From Streptomyces sp. CB02058 (GTDB taxonomy: Bacteria; Actinomycetota; Actinomycetes; Streptomycetales; Streptomycetaceae), in NCBI RefSeq assembly GCF_001905505.1, contig NZ_LIPG01000007.1:1-64000 (forward strand): DNA of 64,000 bases, read 5' to 3'. The first letter of the stretch is position 1, and the number at the start of each line of letters is the position of its first letter. Of this stretch, positions 40,693 through 50,106 are shown one piece after another. Position numbers and translations under genes: made by a program. The notes beneath the pieces are model-generated. The model worked only from the letters and a program-made list of their open reading frames with translations, did not search any database and was not told the DNA's origin.

Positions 40693-41373
40693 GTGTCCGA
40701 GCAGCAGACCGCGGTGATGACCGGGCAGCAGACCGCGGTGGTGACCGAAAGGGAAGCGGGCCCGGTGTCTCGTGTCCACTGCCCCGGTATTGCGGCCCGC
40801 AGCGACGCGAGGTGTGCGTGGCTCATCAGTGACGGCTTCGACCCGAGGAACTGGATGCTGGCCCTGGCGCCGCTGCTCGGATGGCACGCCGACGGCGCCA
40901 CGGGAGTCGGGTGGGGCCTGTTCGCGGCCCTGTTCACCAGCGCGCTGCCCTCGGTGGCCCTTCGCCTGGGTGAACGCCGCAGCTACTGGAGCGACCGGCA
41001 CGTACGGCAGCGGCGGGAGCGTTTGGTAGCCGGTCCCGTCGTCCTGGTCTCGGTCATCACCGGTACAGGGCTGCTGTACGGGCTGGAAGCCACACCTGCC
41101 GTCCGTGCACTGGTGGCGGCGATGCTGGCCGTGTTGCTGGTACTGATGGTGATCACCTTCTTGTGGAAGGTGTCGGTGCATTCCGCGGTCGCGGCCGGTG
41201 CCCTGGCGGTTCTCGCCTCGCTCTACGGGCCGTGGTGGGCACTGTCCGCCCCGCTGGTGGCGTTGATCGGCTGGTCACGGGTGCGGTTGCGGTGCCACAC
41301 CGTCGCGCAGGTGGCCGTCGGAGCCTGCGTGGGCGCGGTCGTCAGCGGCGTGGCCTTCGCTCTCCTTCGATGA
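40693..41373 (+). CDS. PAP2-superfamily membrane phosphatase
   Basis: 226 residues from GTG 40693 behind GGGGG. Hydrophobic segments at about 65-80, 110-130, 133-155 and 165-190. The PAP2 catalytic signature is partly kept: KVSVHSAVAAG corresponds to the PSGH-type motif, and SRVRLRCHTVAQVAVGA to the SRxxxxxHxxxD motif with its His nucleophile (the final Asp is Gln). The first motif is less clear. It would dephosphorylate an isoprenoid or lipid phosphate at the membrane. It is separated by 89 bases from the permease gene and overlaps the next start (ATGA). Confidence 0.8.
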   Translation: MSEQQTAVMTGQQTAVVTEREAGPVSRVHCPGIAARSDARCAWLISDGFDPRNWMLALAPLLGWHADGATGVGWGLFAALFTSALPSVALRLGERRSYWSDRHVRQRRERLVAGPVVLVSVITGTGLLYGLEATPAVRALVAAMLAVLLVLMVITFLWKVSVHSAVAAGALAVLASLYGPWWALSAPLVALIGWSRVRLRCHTVAQVAVGACVGAVVSGVAFALLR

Positions 41374-41387
41374 CGGAGATGACACAG

Positions 41388-42713
41388 ATGCGAACGTTCC
41401 TCCCTCCCAACGCCGCCGATCTCTTCCTGCGCGACCTGGAGCAGCGCGCCGACCACCCGGACGCCGCCTTGACCATCGGTGCGGTGCTGCATCTGTCGGG
41501 CGCCGTTCCCGAGCTGCTTGGCCTCCAGGAATACGTGGCCGTGCGTCTGCCTAGCCTTCCGTGCCTGACGCACGTCCTGCACGGTGACGGTCGGCAGGCT
41601 CGGTGGGTACCTGCCGTTACTGACCCAGCGCAGCACGTCGCCGCACGTCACGTGGGCAGGGGGCCGGAATCTCTCGAAGCTGCGGTGCAGCATCTGATGC
41701 GCGTCCCTTGGCCCGAGGGCGTCCCGGCCTGGCGCCTGGTCCTGCTGCACGGACACGTCCCCGACGGATGTGCGCTGCTGTACCTGACCCATCACGCCGT
41801 CCAGGACGGCGGCACCATCGTCGCGGTCCTGGAGGCCCTCTTCGGTCCGGATGCGGCTGTCGGGCCCGCGCCGGCACCGCGGACGCCTTCCGCCGAGCCG
41901 CGGCCTCGGCTGCGGCAGGTACGGCGCAGCGCTGCCATCCTGCTGCGGCATGCCCGCAAGCACCACGTGTGGACCTCGCCCGTGCAGCCGCTTTCCAGCC
42001 GCCGTCGCACCACGTGGGCCCGGGTGCCCGTGGCGTTGCTCAAGGCCGCGGCCCGTGCCGGCGGCGTCGGCATCAACGACGTCTACCTCACCGCCCTGGG
42101 CCACGCAATCGCCGGGTGGGCGAGCACCGCCTGGCCGCGTGCCGCCCGGGCCCCCATTCCAGTCATGGTTCCCGTCAGCCTTCGCACGGCCGACGAGTGC
42201 GCGGTCCCTGGCAATCGCCTCTTCCTGGCGCGGGTCGATCTTCCGGGCTGTCTCCCGCCCCTCGCCCAGCGGCTCACCGACACCAGCGCGGTCACCGCTG
42301 CTCTCAAGCTACCCGGACACCGAGCCGTACTCCGTGCGGTCCTAACCCGCCTGCCTGCCGGGCTTCTCAGGCGTCTCGTGGCCGCGAGCACCGCCCCGGG
42401 CCGGCTCACCCTCGTCGCTTCCTTCCTGGTGATGCGCAAGCGCCTCTGCTACGGCGAGGCGGCGGTGAACCGGGTCGATCCCGTCATGTGTTGCCCGCCC
42501 GGGGCGCCCCTGGCGGTCGTCATGCTGATCTACGCGGGTGAGGCGAGTCTGTGCTTCCGCACCGATGAAGCCCTCCCCGAAGCCGACACCCTGCCCGGAC
42601 TGTGGCGGCAGGCCCTGGAAGACCTGTCGACAACCAGTGGCCGGCCAACGACCAACTCCGGAGCCGCTACTGCAGCAGGAACGGCAACCGCCCCGGGGCG
42701 GCCTGTGGAGTGA
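41388..42713 (+). CDS. WS/DGAT-type acyltransferase
   Basis: 441 residues from ATG 41388 (GGAG nine bases upstream); an ATG at 41370 overlapping the PAP2 stop is the alternative start. The catalytic motif HHxxxDG is present as LTHHAVQDGG (His135, His136, Asp140). Other family marks are FLPPNAADLFL, INDVYLTALGHAIAGW, MVPVSLRTADE, GNRLFLARVDLP and CPPGAPLAVVMLIYAG. Wax ester synthase/diacylglycerol acyltransferases join acyl-CoA to an alcohol. In this locus the alcohol could be a prenol released by the PAP2 phosphatase; that is inference. A free disordered tail of Ala/Gly/Thr ends the protein. Confidence 0.87.
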   Translation: MRTFLPPNAADLFLRDLEQRADHPDAALTIGAVLHLSGAVPELLGLQEYVAVRLPSLPCLTHVLHGDGRQARWVPAVTDPAQHVAARHVGRGPESLEAAVQHLMRVPWPEGVPAWRLVLLHGHVPDGCALLYLTHHAVQDGGTIVAVLEALFGPDAAVGPAPAPRTPSAEPRPRLRQVRRSAAILLRHARKHHVWTSPVQPLSSRRRTTWARVPVALLKAAARAGGVGINDVYLTALGHAIAGWASTAWPRAARAPIPVMVPVSLRTADECAVPGNRLFLARVDLPGCLPPLAQRLTDTSAVTAALKLPGHRAVLRAVLTRLPAGLLRRLVAASTAPGRLTLVASFLVMRKRLCYGEAAVNRVDPVMCCPPGAPLAVVMLIYAGEASLCFRTDEALPEADTLPGLWRQALEDLSTTSGRPTTNSGAATAAGTATAPGRPVE

Positions 42714-42741
42714 TCTCGTCCCGGGGCGGCCCGAGGATTGA

Positions 42742-43830
42742 TCACAGAGCCCGTTCGATGCTCCACAGCGGCAGGTGTTCGAAGAGGGTGACGGCCTCCT
42801 CACGCCAGCGCGTGCGCCAGCCAGCAGCTTCGGCCGAAGCCAGTTCCGCACAACGACGCATGTCCGCCAGAAGCTTCTGCTCGACCCCGTGGCTGATGGC
42901 GATCTCCCGGACAGCGGCCACCGTCTCCGGCGTGCAGGAGGAGTCGCCGAGCGCGGCTTCCACCACCGCCTGCTCGGTGCCGCTCACGACCGCCAACAGA
43001 GCAGCAACGGTGTAGCTGCGCTTGCCGCTGCGCAGGTCACTGCCGGTGGACTTGCCCATGGTCTGCGTGTTGCTGAACAGGTCGAGGTAGTCGTCCCGCA
43101 TCTGCTCGTAGATCCCGACGAGCCGCGCGTAGCGACGCAGTTCCGCATCGAAGCGGGCCGGGTCCTCACCCGCGGCAAGCAGACCCAGTTGCAGGGGGGC
43201 GAGAATCGAGTAGCGGGCGCTCTTGTAATCGGAGACGGCGTGCAGCAATTCCGCGGACGGGAGATCAGTGAAGTCCCGCTCGATGTCGGTGATCTGGCCC
43301 ACGATCATGGAGGAGGCCGCTGCGCTCTGCACCCCGACCATCGCGTGGCGCACCGCGAGCGATGCCGGGGAGTCGAGGAGGACCCGCAGGGACAGAGCCA
43401 GCGCGAGGTCACCGGCGAGGATGGCGAGTCCGAGGGCACTCTGTGGGTGCTGGGGGAACTTCTCGCGGTAGGCGTAGTGGGTGGACGGCCCACCCCGGCG
43501 GACGGGGCCGTCGTCGATGATGTCGTCGTGGACCAGGGCGTGCGTCTGCAGCAGCTCGACGCTCAATGCGGCCTCCTCCAGGCCGCGCACCGGATCGGGT
43601 GTCACCAGGCGGGCCGCCTCGTAGAGCAATGCCACCCGCAGCCGCTTGCCGCCCCGCATCGACAGGTCCCGCAAGAGGTCGAGGCACTCGGGTACGAACC
43701 GGCTGGATGACGGCGCGTCGAAGGTGTCCGCCAGGGTGCAGAAGTACTGCTCGAACCGTGCGTTGAATCGGACTGCGCCGGCGGCGAAACGCTCTGCGAC
43801 CTGTTCGGTGGGGAGTGCGGTGTCGGTCAT
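42742..43830 (-). CDS. Polyprenyl diphosphate synthase (trans-isoprenyl type), first of two
   Basis: 362 residues from ATG 43830 with GGAAG seven bases upstream. FARM motif DDIIDD (102-107) and SARM DDYLD (246-250), plus GGKRLR (60-65), VELLQTHALVHDD, DYKSARYS and GQITDIERD. His at -5 and Ala at -4 before the first Asp-rich motif leave room for chains longer than FPP. It should condense IPP units onto allylic diphosphates in the cytoplasm. It is convergent with the acyltransferase gene and followed by a second synthase on the same strand (102 bases apart). Two adjacent paralogs may act as a heteromer or give two chain lengths. Confidence 0.93.
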   Translation of the reverse strand: MTDTALPTEQVAERFAAGAVRFNARFEQYFCTLADTFDAPSSSRFVPECLDLLRDLSMRGGKRLRVALLYEAARLVTPDPVRGLEEAALSVELLQTHALVHDDIIDDGPVRRGGPSTHYAYREKFPQHPQSALGLAILAGDLALALSLRVLLDSPASLAVRHAMVGVQSAAASSMIVGQITDIERDFTDLPSAELLHAVSDYKSARYSILAPLQLGLLAAGEDPARFDAELRRYARLVGIYEQMRDDYLDLFSNTQTMGKSTGSDLRSGKRSYTVAALLAVVSGTEQAVVEAALGDSSCTPETVAAVREIAISHGVEQKLLADMRRCAELASAEAAGWRTRWREEAVTLFEHLPLWSIERAL

Positions 43831-43931
43831 GGGGAGACTTCCGTCCCTGATGCCGGGCACACGCGAGACCGCGGCACCCGGAACCGGATAGTGCTCTGTC
43901 CGGCAGGGTGTGCCGGACACTGTCATGGAGG

Positions 43932-45008
43932 TCAGGAGGTGTACTGGGTGGCGGTGACGGCCAGTCCGCGCAGCGCCCGGGACGCAGCCGACGGCAGCGC
44001 TGCCGCATCCAGCACCCGCAGGACCTGCTCGAACCGGGATGTGATCATGTGCTCGGTGCGCCGCCGCGTGCCGGTCTCCTCCAGGATGGCACGCACTTCG
44101 GCCGCCCCCTGTTCATCGAGATCGGCCCGGCCGACCAGCCGGCGCAAGTGACGCCGCTGCGCCGGAGTGGCCGCGCGCAGGCCCAGAGCCAGGAGAACGG
44201 TGTGCTTGCCCTCCCGCAGGTCCCCCAGACCGGGCGCGCAAGCACCGTCCGTGCTGCCGAAGACGTCCAGCAGATCGTCCCTGATCTGGAACGCCTCCCC
44301 CAGGGGCAATCCCAGCGCAGTGCATAGGTCCAGGGTGGTGTCGTCGGCGCCGGCGACGGCGGCTCCCAGCTGCAGCGGGCGCTCGACCGTTGCGGTGGCG
44401 GTCTTGTAGCGGACGATCCGCAGCGCCGCGTCGACGTCGTCATCGGGGCCGGCGCCCATCACGTCCAAGTACTGGCCGTACATCACCTCCTCCAGCATTG
44501 CGTCGTACAGGGCGTGCACCAGCCGGCGCCGCTGGAGAGGCAAGCCGGCGGTGTGCAGCAGCTCCTGTGCCCAGATCAGGGCAAGATTTCCGACTAGGAG
44601 GGCACCGCCGGCACCGAGCCGCTCCGCCCGCGAGGACGGACCGAGGCGCGTACGCAGGGCGCGGTGCACGGCAGGACGACCGCGACGGGTGGCCGAATCG
44701 TCCATGATGTCGTCGTGGATGAGCGCGAACGCCACGAACAGCTCCAGCGATGCCGCCACTCTCAGGACTGCAGCCCTGTCCTCCTCGCTCCCGCCTGCGG
44801 CATGCCAGCCCACCACGCACAGCAGGGCCCGGATGCGTTTCCCGCCCGCAGCAAGGAACTTCCGCAGGGTGTCCGCGACGTCTGGGGGATGACTCCTGTC
44901 GGAAGCCGCACGCGCCTTGTCCTCCAGGAACTCCTCCAGCACCGCATCGACCTGCTCCCGCACAGCACTCAGATCGATTTCTCGAACGTCAAGCACACCC
45001 GAAGTCAC
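43932..45008 (-). CDS. Polyprenyl diphosphate synthase, second of two
   Basis: 358 residues from GTG 45008 with GGGGAGG eight bases upstream. FARM DDIMDD (99-104), SARM DDLLD (244-248), GGKRIRALL, FVAFALIHDD, MYGQYLDVMG, YKTATATVERPLQLG. Phe at -5 and Ala at -4 of the first Asp-rich motif fit a geranylgeranyl-type product, but chain length is not certain. It lies upstream of the other synthase and is read in the same direction, so both should be co-transcribed. Together with the WS/DGAT, PAP2 and ABC genes it forms an isoprenoid-lipid locus without a visible cyclase. Confidence 0.93.
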   Translation of the reverse strand: MTSGVLDVREIDLSAVREQVDAVLEEFLEDKARAASDRSHPPDVADTLRKFLAAGGKRIRALLCVVGWHAAGGSEEDRAAVLRVAASLELFVAFALIHDDIMDDSATRRGRPAVHRALRTRLGPSSRAERLGAGGALLVGNLALIWAQELLHTAGLPLQRRRLVHALYDAMLEEVMYGQYLDVMGAGPDDDVDAALRIVRYKTATATVERPLQLGAAVAGADDTTLDLCTALGLPLGEAFQIRDDLLDVFGSTDGACAPGLGDLREGKHTVLLALGLRAATPAQRRHLRRLVGRADLDEQGAAEVRAILEETGTRRRTEHMITSRFEQVLRVLDAAALPSAASRALRGLAVTATQYTS

Positions 45009-45271
45009 CGGCTGGACCTCCCCACAAGACGCACGGGCGAACGGCCGTGACTATGGGGCAACTGGAATCGACGGTCGCGGCGGGCCGATCGGAGCCGACT
45101 CTCTTCCGACCCCGTTGGTCCCTCCAACAGGATCAGCCACTTGATCTTCATGCCTCATCAACGACCAAGTCAGCTCCAGAACACGCCCTGACTGAAGCAG
45201 CGGCCATGAGCCAGATCGCCTGTACGAGCACCCACCGTCCTCGGGAACGAGCTCGGCGACGAGAACTTACA
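45009..45271. other. Intergenic, promoter side of the synthase pair
   Basis: No coding signal seen. The region separates the isoprenoid locus from IS630 debris. Confidence 0.4.
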
Positions 45272-45465
45272 CACGTCCATCAATTTCGGTCCAGGCCTGC
45301 CGCCCAGCGAGGGTCCAGGCAACCCAGCCCGATTGTTGAACCAACGGATCACGTACCGCACGGTGTCTTCGTCCGCCCGCGCCAACTCGGCGATGACCGG
45401 GACACGGTTGCCGCCGGCCGAGGCCAGGATCAACCGACAAGCTTCCTGGCACCATAGGTTGGTGC
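45272..45465 (-). pseudogene. IS630-family transposase, N-terminal fragment
   Basis: The frame reads CRLILASAGGNRVPVIAELA, then DEDTVRYVIRWFNNRAG and LGGRPGPKL, the HTH and Gly-Gly-Arg-Pro linker of IS630/Tc1-type transposases. The rest of the gene is absent. Confidence 0.6.
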
Positions 45466-45491
45466 CCGCACCCTTCGAACGTCCTGTCATC

Positions 45492-46919
45492 ATGCAGCGG
45501 AACCTGGCCATGTTGCTACGTGGCCTGGCAGGCAACCCCTCCGCACCACCAGAGGCTCTTGTTCGCCTCGCGGCGGCAAACATCGATCGAACCGAGCTCG
45601 CACGGCGCCGTGACCTGCCCGCGCAAGCCGCAGTGATCCTTGCCGACGACAAGGATGCGAACCTGCGGTCGGAGCTGGCTGCGAATCCGAATCTCCCGGA
45701 CGAGGTCCAGATCGTCCTCGCCCGAGACGTCGACGCGCAGGTGCGTGGCCGGCTGGCGGAAGGTGCCGAGTACTTCACCACCGTCGGCGTGCACGCACCT
45801 CACTTCCCGGGGCCGTTGTCACACGACGTCTACGAAATACTGGCCCGAGACCCGCAGCCGAAGGTTCGCCGTGCCCTGGCATTCAACCGCCACCTGCCCG
45901 ACGACATTCGGGCCAGGATGCTCGACGACGACGATGCGCGAACGGCCGCCATCGCCGCCGCCGAGTGGAGGCCTGCGCCGACCGCCCGGATCAGCGAACT
46001 CCTTTCACGGGTCACGGGAGCCTTCGGCCGAGAGCTGCTCTTGCTCCGTCTTGACGGTCCGCTCCCCACCGAGGCCGCCCGTGGCCTGCTCGCCGACATC
46101 GACTCCTCCACAGACCCGGCGAACAGCGCGGGGCTCCTACGACAGATCGCCGCAACCGCCGACCTGGACGCCGACCTGACCGACCGCTTCCTGACGGGCC
46201 CGCAGCTGCGCGCCGCAGCTGCGGCCAATCCGACACTGGACCCCGAGCATGTCGCTGCTCTGGCACACGATCCCGACAACCAGGTCCGCGCGGCAGTCGT
46301 CGCACGCCGCGGCCTCGACCCGGTGCTGCGTGAATCGGTATCGGTCGAGTACGACGACCGCAGCAGCGGCAACGCCGTCGATTGGCTGCTGGCCGAAGAG
46401 CTGTCCGAACCCGATCAGCTCGCCTTCGCGCGAAGCCGCCACCAAGTCTTCCGCAAGACGCTGGCCATGCGCACCGATCTGTCTGACGAGGCCGTCGGGA
46501 TCCTCGCCGCCGACGAGAGCTTCGCCGTGCGGCTGTTCGTGTGCGAACGCCAGCCGAACGCACCCAGCTGGCTGCTGGCACACATTGCTGCCGACTGGAA
46601 GAGCTACAGCCGCTGGGACATGCTCGCCCACAAGAACTTCCCCGCCGATGCCGCCACCGCCCTGGCCCGCTCCGACGACCCGTATGACCGGGTCGTTGCC
46701 GCAGCACATCCTGGGCTTCCGATCGACACGATCGAGGCATTGCTGGCCGACGGCGCCGACTACGTGCGACGTCGAGCAGCGACCAACCCGTCAATTCCAA
46801 CCGATCGGTTGATCGCTCTCCTCGAGGCCGACGAGCCAGCCGTCGTCTCCGGGGCAGCCGCGAATCGGACGCTTCTCGTCGTGACGATGCACCAGGTGCT
46901 CGACCAAGCCCGGCTGTGA
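45492..46919 (+). CDS. Leucine-rich-repeat-variant (LRV/HEAT-like) repeat protein
   Basis: 475 residues from ATG 45492; no strong ribosome binding site, and a GTG at 45462 is in frame. It consists almost wholly of 22-25-residue units of the form LAANPNLPDEVQIVLARD, LAFNRHLPDDIRARMLDD, AAANPTLDPEHVAALAHD, RRAATNPSIPTDRLIALL, the LRV/Api92-like pattern L-A-x-N-P-x-x-P-x-x-x-L. About 12 units are seen, with a longer break at 170-215. No signal peptide is present. Such alpha solenoids bind proteins or nucleic acids. The gene stands alone in a stretch full of transposase debris. I know no specific role. Confidence 0.8.
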   Translation: MQRNLAMLLRGLAGNPSAPPEALVRLAAANIDRTELARRRDLPAQAAVILADDKDANLRSELAANPNLPDEVQIVLARDVDAQVRGRLAEGAEYFTTVGVHAPHFPGPLSHDVYEILARDPQPKVRRALAFNRHLPDDIRARMLDDDDARTAAIAAAEWRPAPTARISELLSRVTGAFGRELLLLRLDGPLPTEAARGLLADIDSSTDPANSAGLLRQIAATADLDADLTDRFLTGPQLRAAAAANPTLDPEHVAALAHDPDNQVRAAVVARRGLDPVLRESVSVEYDDRSSGNAVDWLLAEELSEPDQLAFARSRHQVFRKTLAMRTDLSDEAVGILAADESFAVRLFVCERQPNAPSWLLAHIAADWKSYSRWDMLAHKNFPADAATALARSDDPYDRVVAAAHPGLPIDTIEALLADGADYVRRRAATNPSIPTDRLIALLEADEPAVVSGAAANRTLLVVTMHQVLDQARL

Positions 46920-47402
46920 GGATGTGCCCCCTGTTGACGGGCGGTACGTACCTGCATCACGTGCCCGAGGTGAAAATGAAAGGCGACGGCTCCGTCGCCC
47001 GCACGGCCGACATCCACGTTGCGGCCGGCTGGGACGTCGACCGGCTGCTGTGGGCAGCCAACTCGTCCGCCTGCACGCCGTGCAGCCCCGGCGAAGACGG
47101 TCACTGACGAACGACCAAGGCTCCGCCTGGCCCCGCGCCGCGCAGGCGGCCGTCCTTTCACATGGGTGGACGACGAGCAGAGTGAGCTGGATCAGGCCTA
47201 CGTGACCGCCCACCACCATGGACGCGGGCTCCTCCACCACGTAAACCTGCGGATCGGCCTCCGGGAGCACGACTGCCACACGCTCGCCGGCTTCGCCCAC
47301 TCCTGGCCAGCCCACGCGACAAGCAGGAGCGCTCTCTAACTGACGTCCACGATGTCGAGGCTCTCTGGCGACCTGCGGACGTCCTTCTTCAAGGCCAGGA
47401 TG
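46920..47402. other. Intergenic after the LRV gene, no gene supported
   Basis: A 63-residue frame begins at 46916 (GTGAGG, product TGGTYLHHVPEVKMKGDG), overlapping the LRV stop. It could be a coupled small protein, but nothing else supports it. The rest is low complexity. Confidence 0.35.
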
Positions 47403-47519
47403 CCCGTTGATCCCTCTGCGGTGATCGTTCCACCGTCCCCCACGCAGCCCCGGCGCTGGCAAGTGCGTCTCCAGCCGGACCCACTCGGCACCCGTCAGAT
47501 CACCCGCCCCGTGCGAGAC
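47403..47519 (-). pseudogene. IS5-family transposase, N-terminal fragment
   Basis: The frame reads GAGDLTGAEWVRLETHLPAP, then GLRGGRWNDHRRGING. It is the well-known first 40 residues of IS5-type transposases (DLTDAEW...GGRWxDHRRVINGI). After ING the sequence is unrelated. Confidence 0.7.
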
Positions 47520-48075
47520 ACAACCAGCCGACAATCCGGCAGTCACAAGATCCGCCGCCGGGCAGAACCTAGAGCCAACGGTTGCTCGGATGCCTAACGG
47601 GACGTCAGCTTGCGACTGGGTAGTCCACTCCCCCGGCAGCAAGACTCGAGAGCACGCCTAGATACTCAGCCACGCAAGCTCACCCCTCTCGCTCTGCTGG
47701 CCGGGCTGCAAAGCCTGCCGGAGAACTGGGCACCCACACACGGCTCTACACGGGCGCAGCCAATCCGTACCAGTCAGATGGATTCTTGCGAGAGTGTGGG
47801 GCCCGGAGGATATGCGAGTACGCCCGATACCGCGAGCCGTTTGCTTGGTTGACCAGGCAAGGGCATCCAGCCGATTCACAGATTTTGCAGTTCCTCCTCG
47901 CAGCCTCAGCCGCCCCAGACGCTCGCGCGAGCTATCACAGCGTGATAAGCGCGGATCCCCACTGCCCCCATTAGGCCCCCTGAGCACTTCCGACCAAAGA
48001 GCGTGATCTTCATTGCTGGGAAGCCGCTTGTCGTCGGCAGTTGCAGTCGAGGGAGCGATCTTGATGCCGCCGTGA
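47520..48075. other. Intergenic, no gene seen
   Basis: About 550 bases between two transposase relics. GC drops slightly; no frame has a recognisable domain. Confidence 0.45.
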
Positions 48076-49036
48076 CCAGAGCAGACGGTGCTCGAGGTCG
48101 TGGACCGGGCCGATCAATGGTCAACCTCGGCCAAGTCGATGAGCATGGGCGCCGTCTGGTGGTCCGCAACGGCTACCACCCAGCTCAGGAAGGTCACCAC
48201 CGCGGCCGGGACGATCGAGGTGAAGGCCCCGCGGGTCAACGACAAGCGCGTCGACAAGGCCAACGGCGAGCGCAAGCGGCTCTCCTCGGCGATCCTGCCG
48301 CCCTGGCGCCGCAAGTCCCCGAAGATCAGCGAGATGCTGCCCCTGCTCAATCTGCACGGCTGTCCTCCGGCGACTTCGTGCCCGCCCTGGAGCAGTTCCT
48401 CGGCTCGAGCGACGGCCTCTCACCGGCGACAATCACCCGTCTCACCCAGCAGTGGCAGCAAGATCACGCCGCGTTCGGCGAGTGAGACCTGCCCACCAGC
48501 GACTACCTCTACGTCTGGGCCGACGGCATCCACCTGCACATACGACTGCGCGAGACGAAGTCGTGCGTGCTGGTGCTGATGGGCATGCGCACGGACGGCG
48601 CCAAAGTGCTGATCGCCATGAACGACGGCTACCGCGAATCCGCCGACTCCTGGGCCGACCTGCTGCGTGACTGCGCCCGCCGGGGCATGCGCGCTCCCGT
48701 CCCCGCTGTCGGCGACGGTGCACTCGGCTCTTGGAAGGCCCTGGCCGAAGTCTTCCCCGAGGCCCGCCACCAGAGGTGCTGGGTTCACAAGGTTGTCAAT
48801 GTCGCGAATGCGCTGCCGAAGTCCCCCGACCTTCGCCACCGTACGTCTGCGAACAGAGGTCACGCGAGGCGCCGGCAGCGCGGGCCGCCGCCCTGGCCAT
48901 GGTCTTCAAGCTCATCGAGTCCGCACAGGCCCGCCGACGGGCGGTGAACGCTCCCCGTCTCGTCGCCCTTGTCCGCGCCGAAGCCCGCTTCGAGGGCGGT
49001 CACCTTGTCGAACGCTCCGAGACCCTCGCGGCGTGA
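48076..49036 (+). pseudogene. IS256-family transposase, decayed with frameshifts and an internal deletion
   Basis: Pieces in three frames cover the family in order: TVLEVVDRADQWS, DEHGRRLVVRNGYHP, TTAAGTIEVKAPRVNDKRVD, ERKRLSSAILPPWRRKSPKI, GLSPATITRLTQQWQQ, then (in frame 48567) YVWADGIHLHIRLRETK, KVLIAMNDGYRESADSW, RHQRCWVHKVVNVANALPKS. After a gap near 48850 the last part reads AMVFKLIESAQARRRAVNAP and ends ERSETLAA. A stop (TGA at 48483) and at least two frame changes break it. About 150 residues of the centre are deleted. Confidence 0.88.
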
Positions 49037-49075
49037 TCGAAGCCGCGAGGATCGGAGCGACCGTCAGACGTGGAA

Positions 49076-50029
49076 CTACTGCGCGCAGGACTGCTGCGAG
49101 GTGTGAGCGCGCAGGGCTTCTGTGAACCACGTGAACACCGGCGCCAGGCTAGGCGGAACGGGCCATCCGTTGATGACGGCCAGCAGGTGCCAGTAGCGTT
49201 CCGCGCGGGGGTCGCCGGCAATGTCCAGGCGTGTCAGCAGCCAGTGGCGCAAGTCGGCGTCGTCGGCGCGGCTGAAGGTTTGCGCGTAACGGGCGGTGAG
49301 GGCATCGATGATGGGTGCGGCCTCGGCCGAGGCCGGAGCGATGCCTGCATCGAGTGCGCGGCCGACGCTGTCGCGGACGGTCTCGGTGAGGTCGTGGTGC
49401 AAGCCGGTGACGTCGCCTTGGGCCCGCTCGGCTGCCTGGTACTGCGCCATGCGGCGGATGGCGGCGCGGAAGTCGGGGTCCTGGGTGAGTTCGGCGAGTT
49501 CCACCCAGGCGTCGACCTGATGTGGTTCGGGGTCGTCCGGCAGTTCGGGCATGGCCGAGCGCATCATGTCGACGAAGTCGGCGTTGGCGTCGAACCCGCC
49601 AAAGGTGTCGTCGATGAAGTCGGTGATGAGGCGTCGGCGTTCGTCGTCGGAGAGCTTGGCAAGCTTGTGCATGAGGTCCATTTCCTCGGGAGTGGAGCCG
49701 TTCTTGGCCACCGCTCGCAGCACCGCGCGCCGCAGTCGCAGAGTACGGATCTGCACCTCCAGGACATCGGCGTGCGCGGCCGCGACCTCGGGCACCGAAA
49801 CCTCCCGCTCCAGCACCTGCCGGATGACAGCAAGGTCGAGCCCCAGGTCACGCAGGGTGCGTACCAGATCCAGACGCGCCAGTGCGCCGATGTCGTAGAG
49901 ACGGTAGCCAGCCGGGCTGCGGTCCGTCGGCGGCACGATTCCCGTGTCGGAGTAGAACCGAATGGCCTTGACCGTCAGCCCGGTCCTCCGGGCCAGGGCC
50001 CCGATCGTGAAGAGCGTGTCGCCGTCCAT
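49076..50029 (-). CDS. MerR-family regulator with a TipA-like C-terminal domain
   Basis: 317 residues. Winged HTH: TIGALARRTGLTVKAIRFYS, GYRLYDIGALARLDLVRTLR, then the coiled-coil dimer helix (residues 80-115). The long C-terminal part (residues 130-317) is all-helical with several Trp and Asp-rich turns (DFIDDTFGGFDANADFVDMM, WVELAELTQDPDFRAAIRRM). It lacks Cys clusters that would signal metal sensing, so the ligand is probably organic. MerR proteins twist the promoter when bound; the target may be its own gene or the divergent region near 50050, where only a DNA-ligase relic remains. Start ATG 50029. Confidence 0.92.
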   Translation of the reverse strand: MDGDTLFTIGALARRTGLTVKAIRFYSDTGIVPPTDRSPAGYRLYDIGALARLDLVRTLRDLGLDLAVIRQVLEREVSVPEVAAAHADVLEVQIRTLRLRRAVLRAVAKNGSTPEEMDLMHKLAKLSDDERRRLITDFIDDTFGGFDANADFVDMMRSAMPELPDDPEPHQVDAWVELAELTQDPDFRAAIRRMAQYQAAERAQGDVTGLHHDLTETVRDSVGRALDAGIAPASAEAAPIIDALTARYAQTFSRADDADLRHWLLTRLDIAGDPRAERYWHLLAVINGWPVPPSLAPVFTWFTEALRAHTSQQSCAQ

Positions 50030-50106
50030 GCCTGCACCTTCATGCCTCCCCCTACGGGAGACTCAAGCCCAGTCTCCCTGCTGATGTTTCCACCCCCTGG
50101 AGTCGC

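Noticed and set aside
42675..42735. CCGCCCCGGGGCGG palindrome between the acyltransferase and the first synthase as terminator
   Set aside because: A palindrome without a loop cannot form a stable hairpin; the nearby second CCCGGGGCGGCC is a direct, not inverted, repeat.
39165..45008. A carotenoid or hopanoid gene cluster
   Set aside because: No phytoene/squalene synthase, desaturase or cyclase is present between 38.5 and 45.3 kb.
46916..47107. 63-residue frame overlapping the LRV stop
   Set aside because: Suggestive overlap but no ribosome binding site or recognisable sequence; left as a comment.
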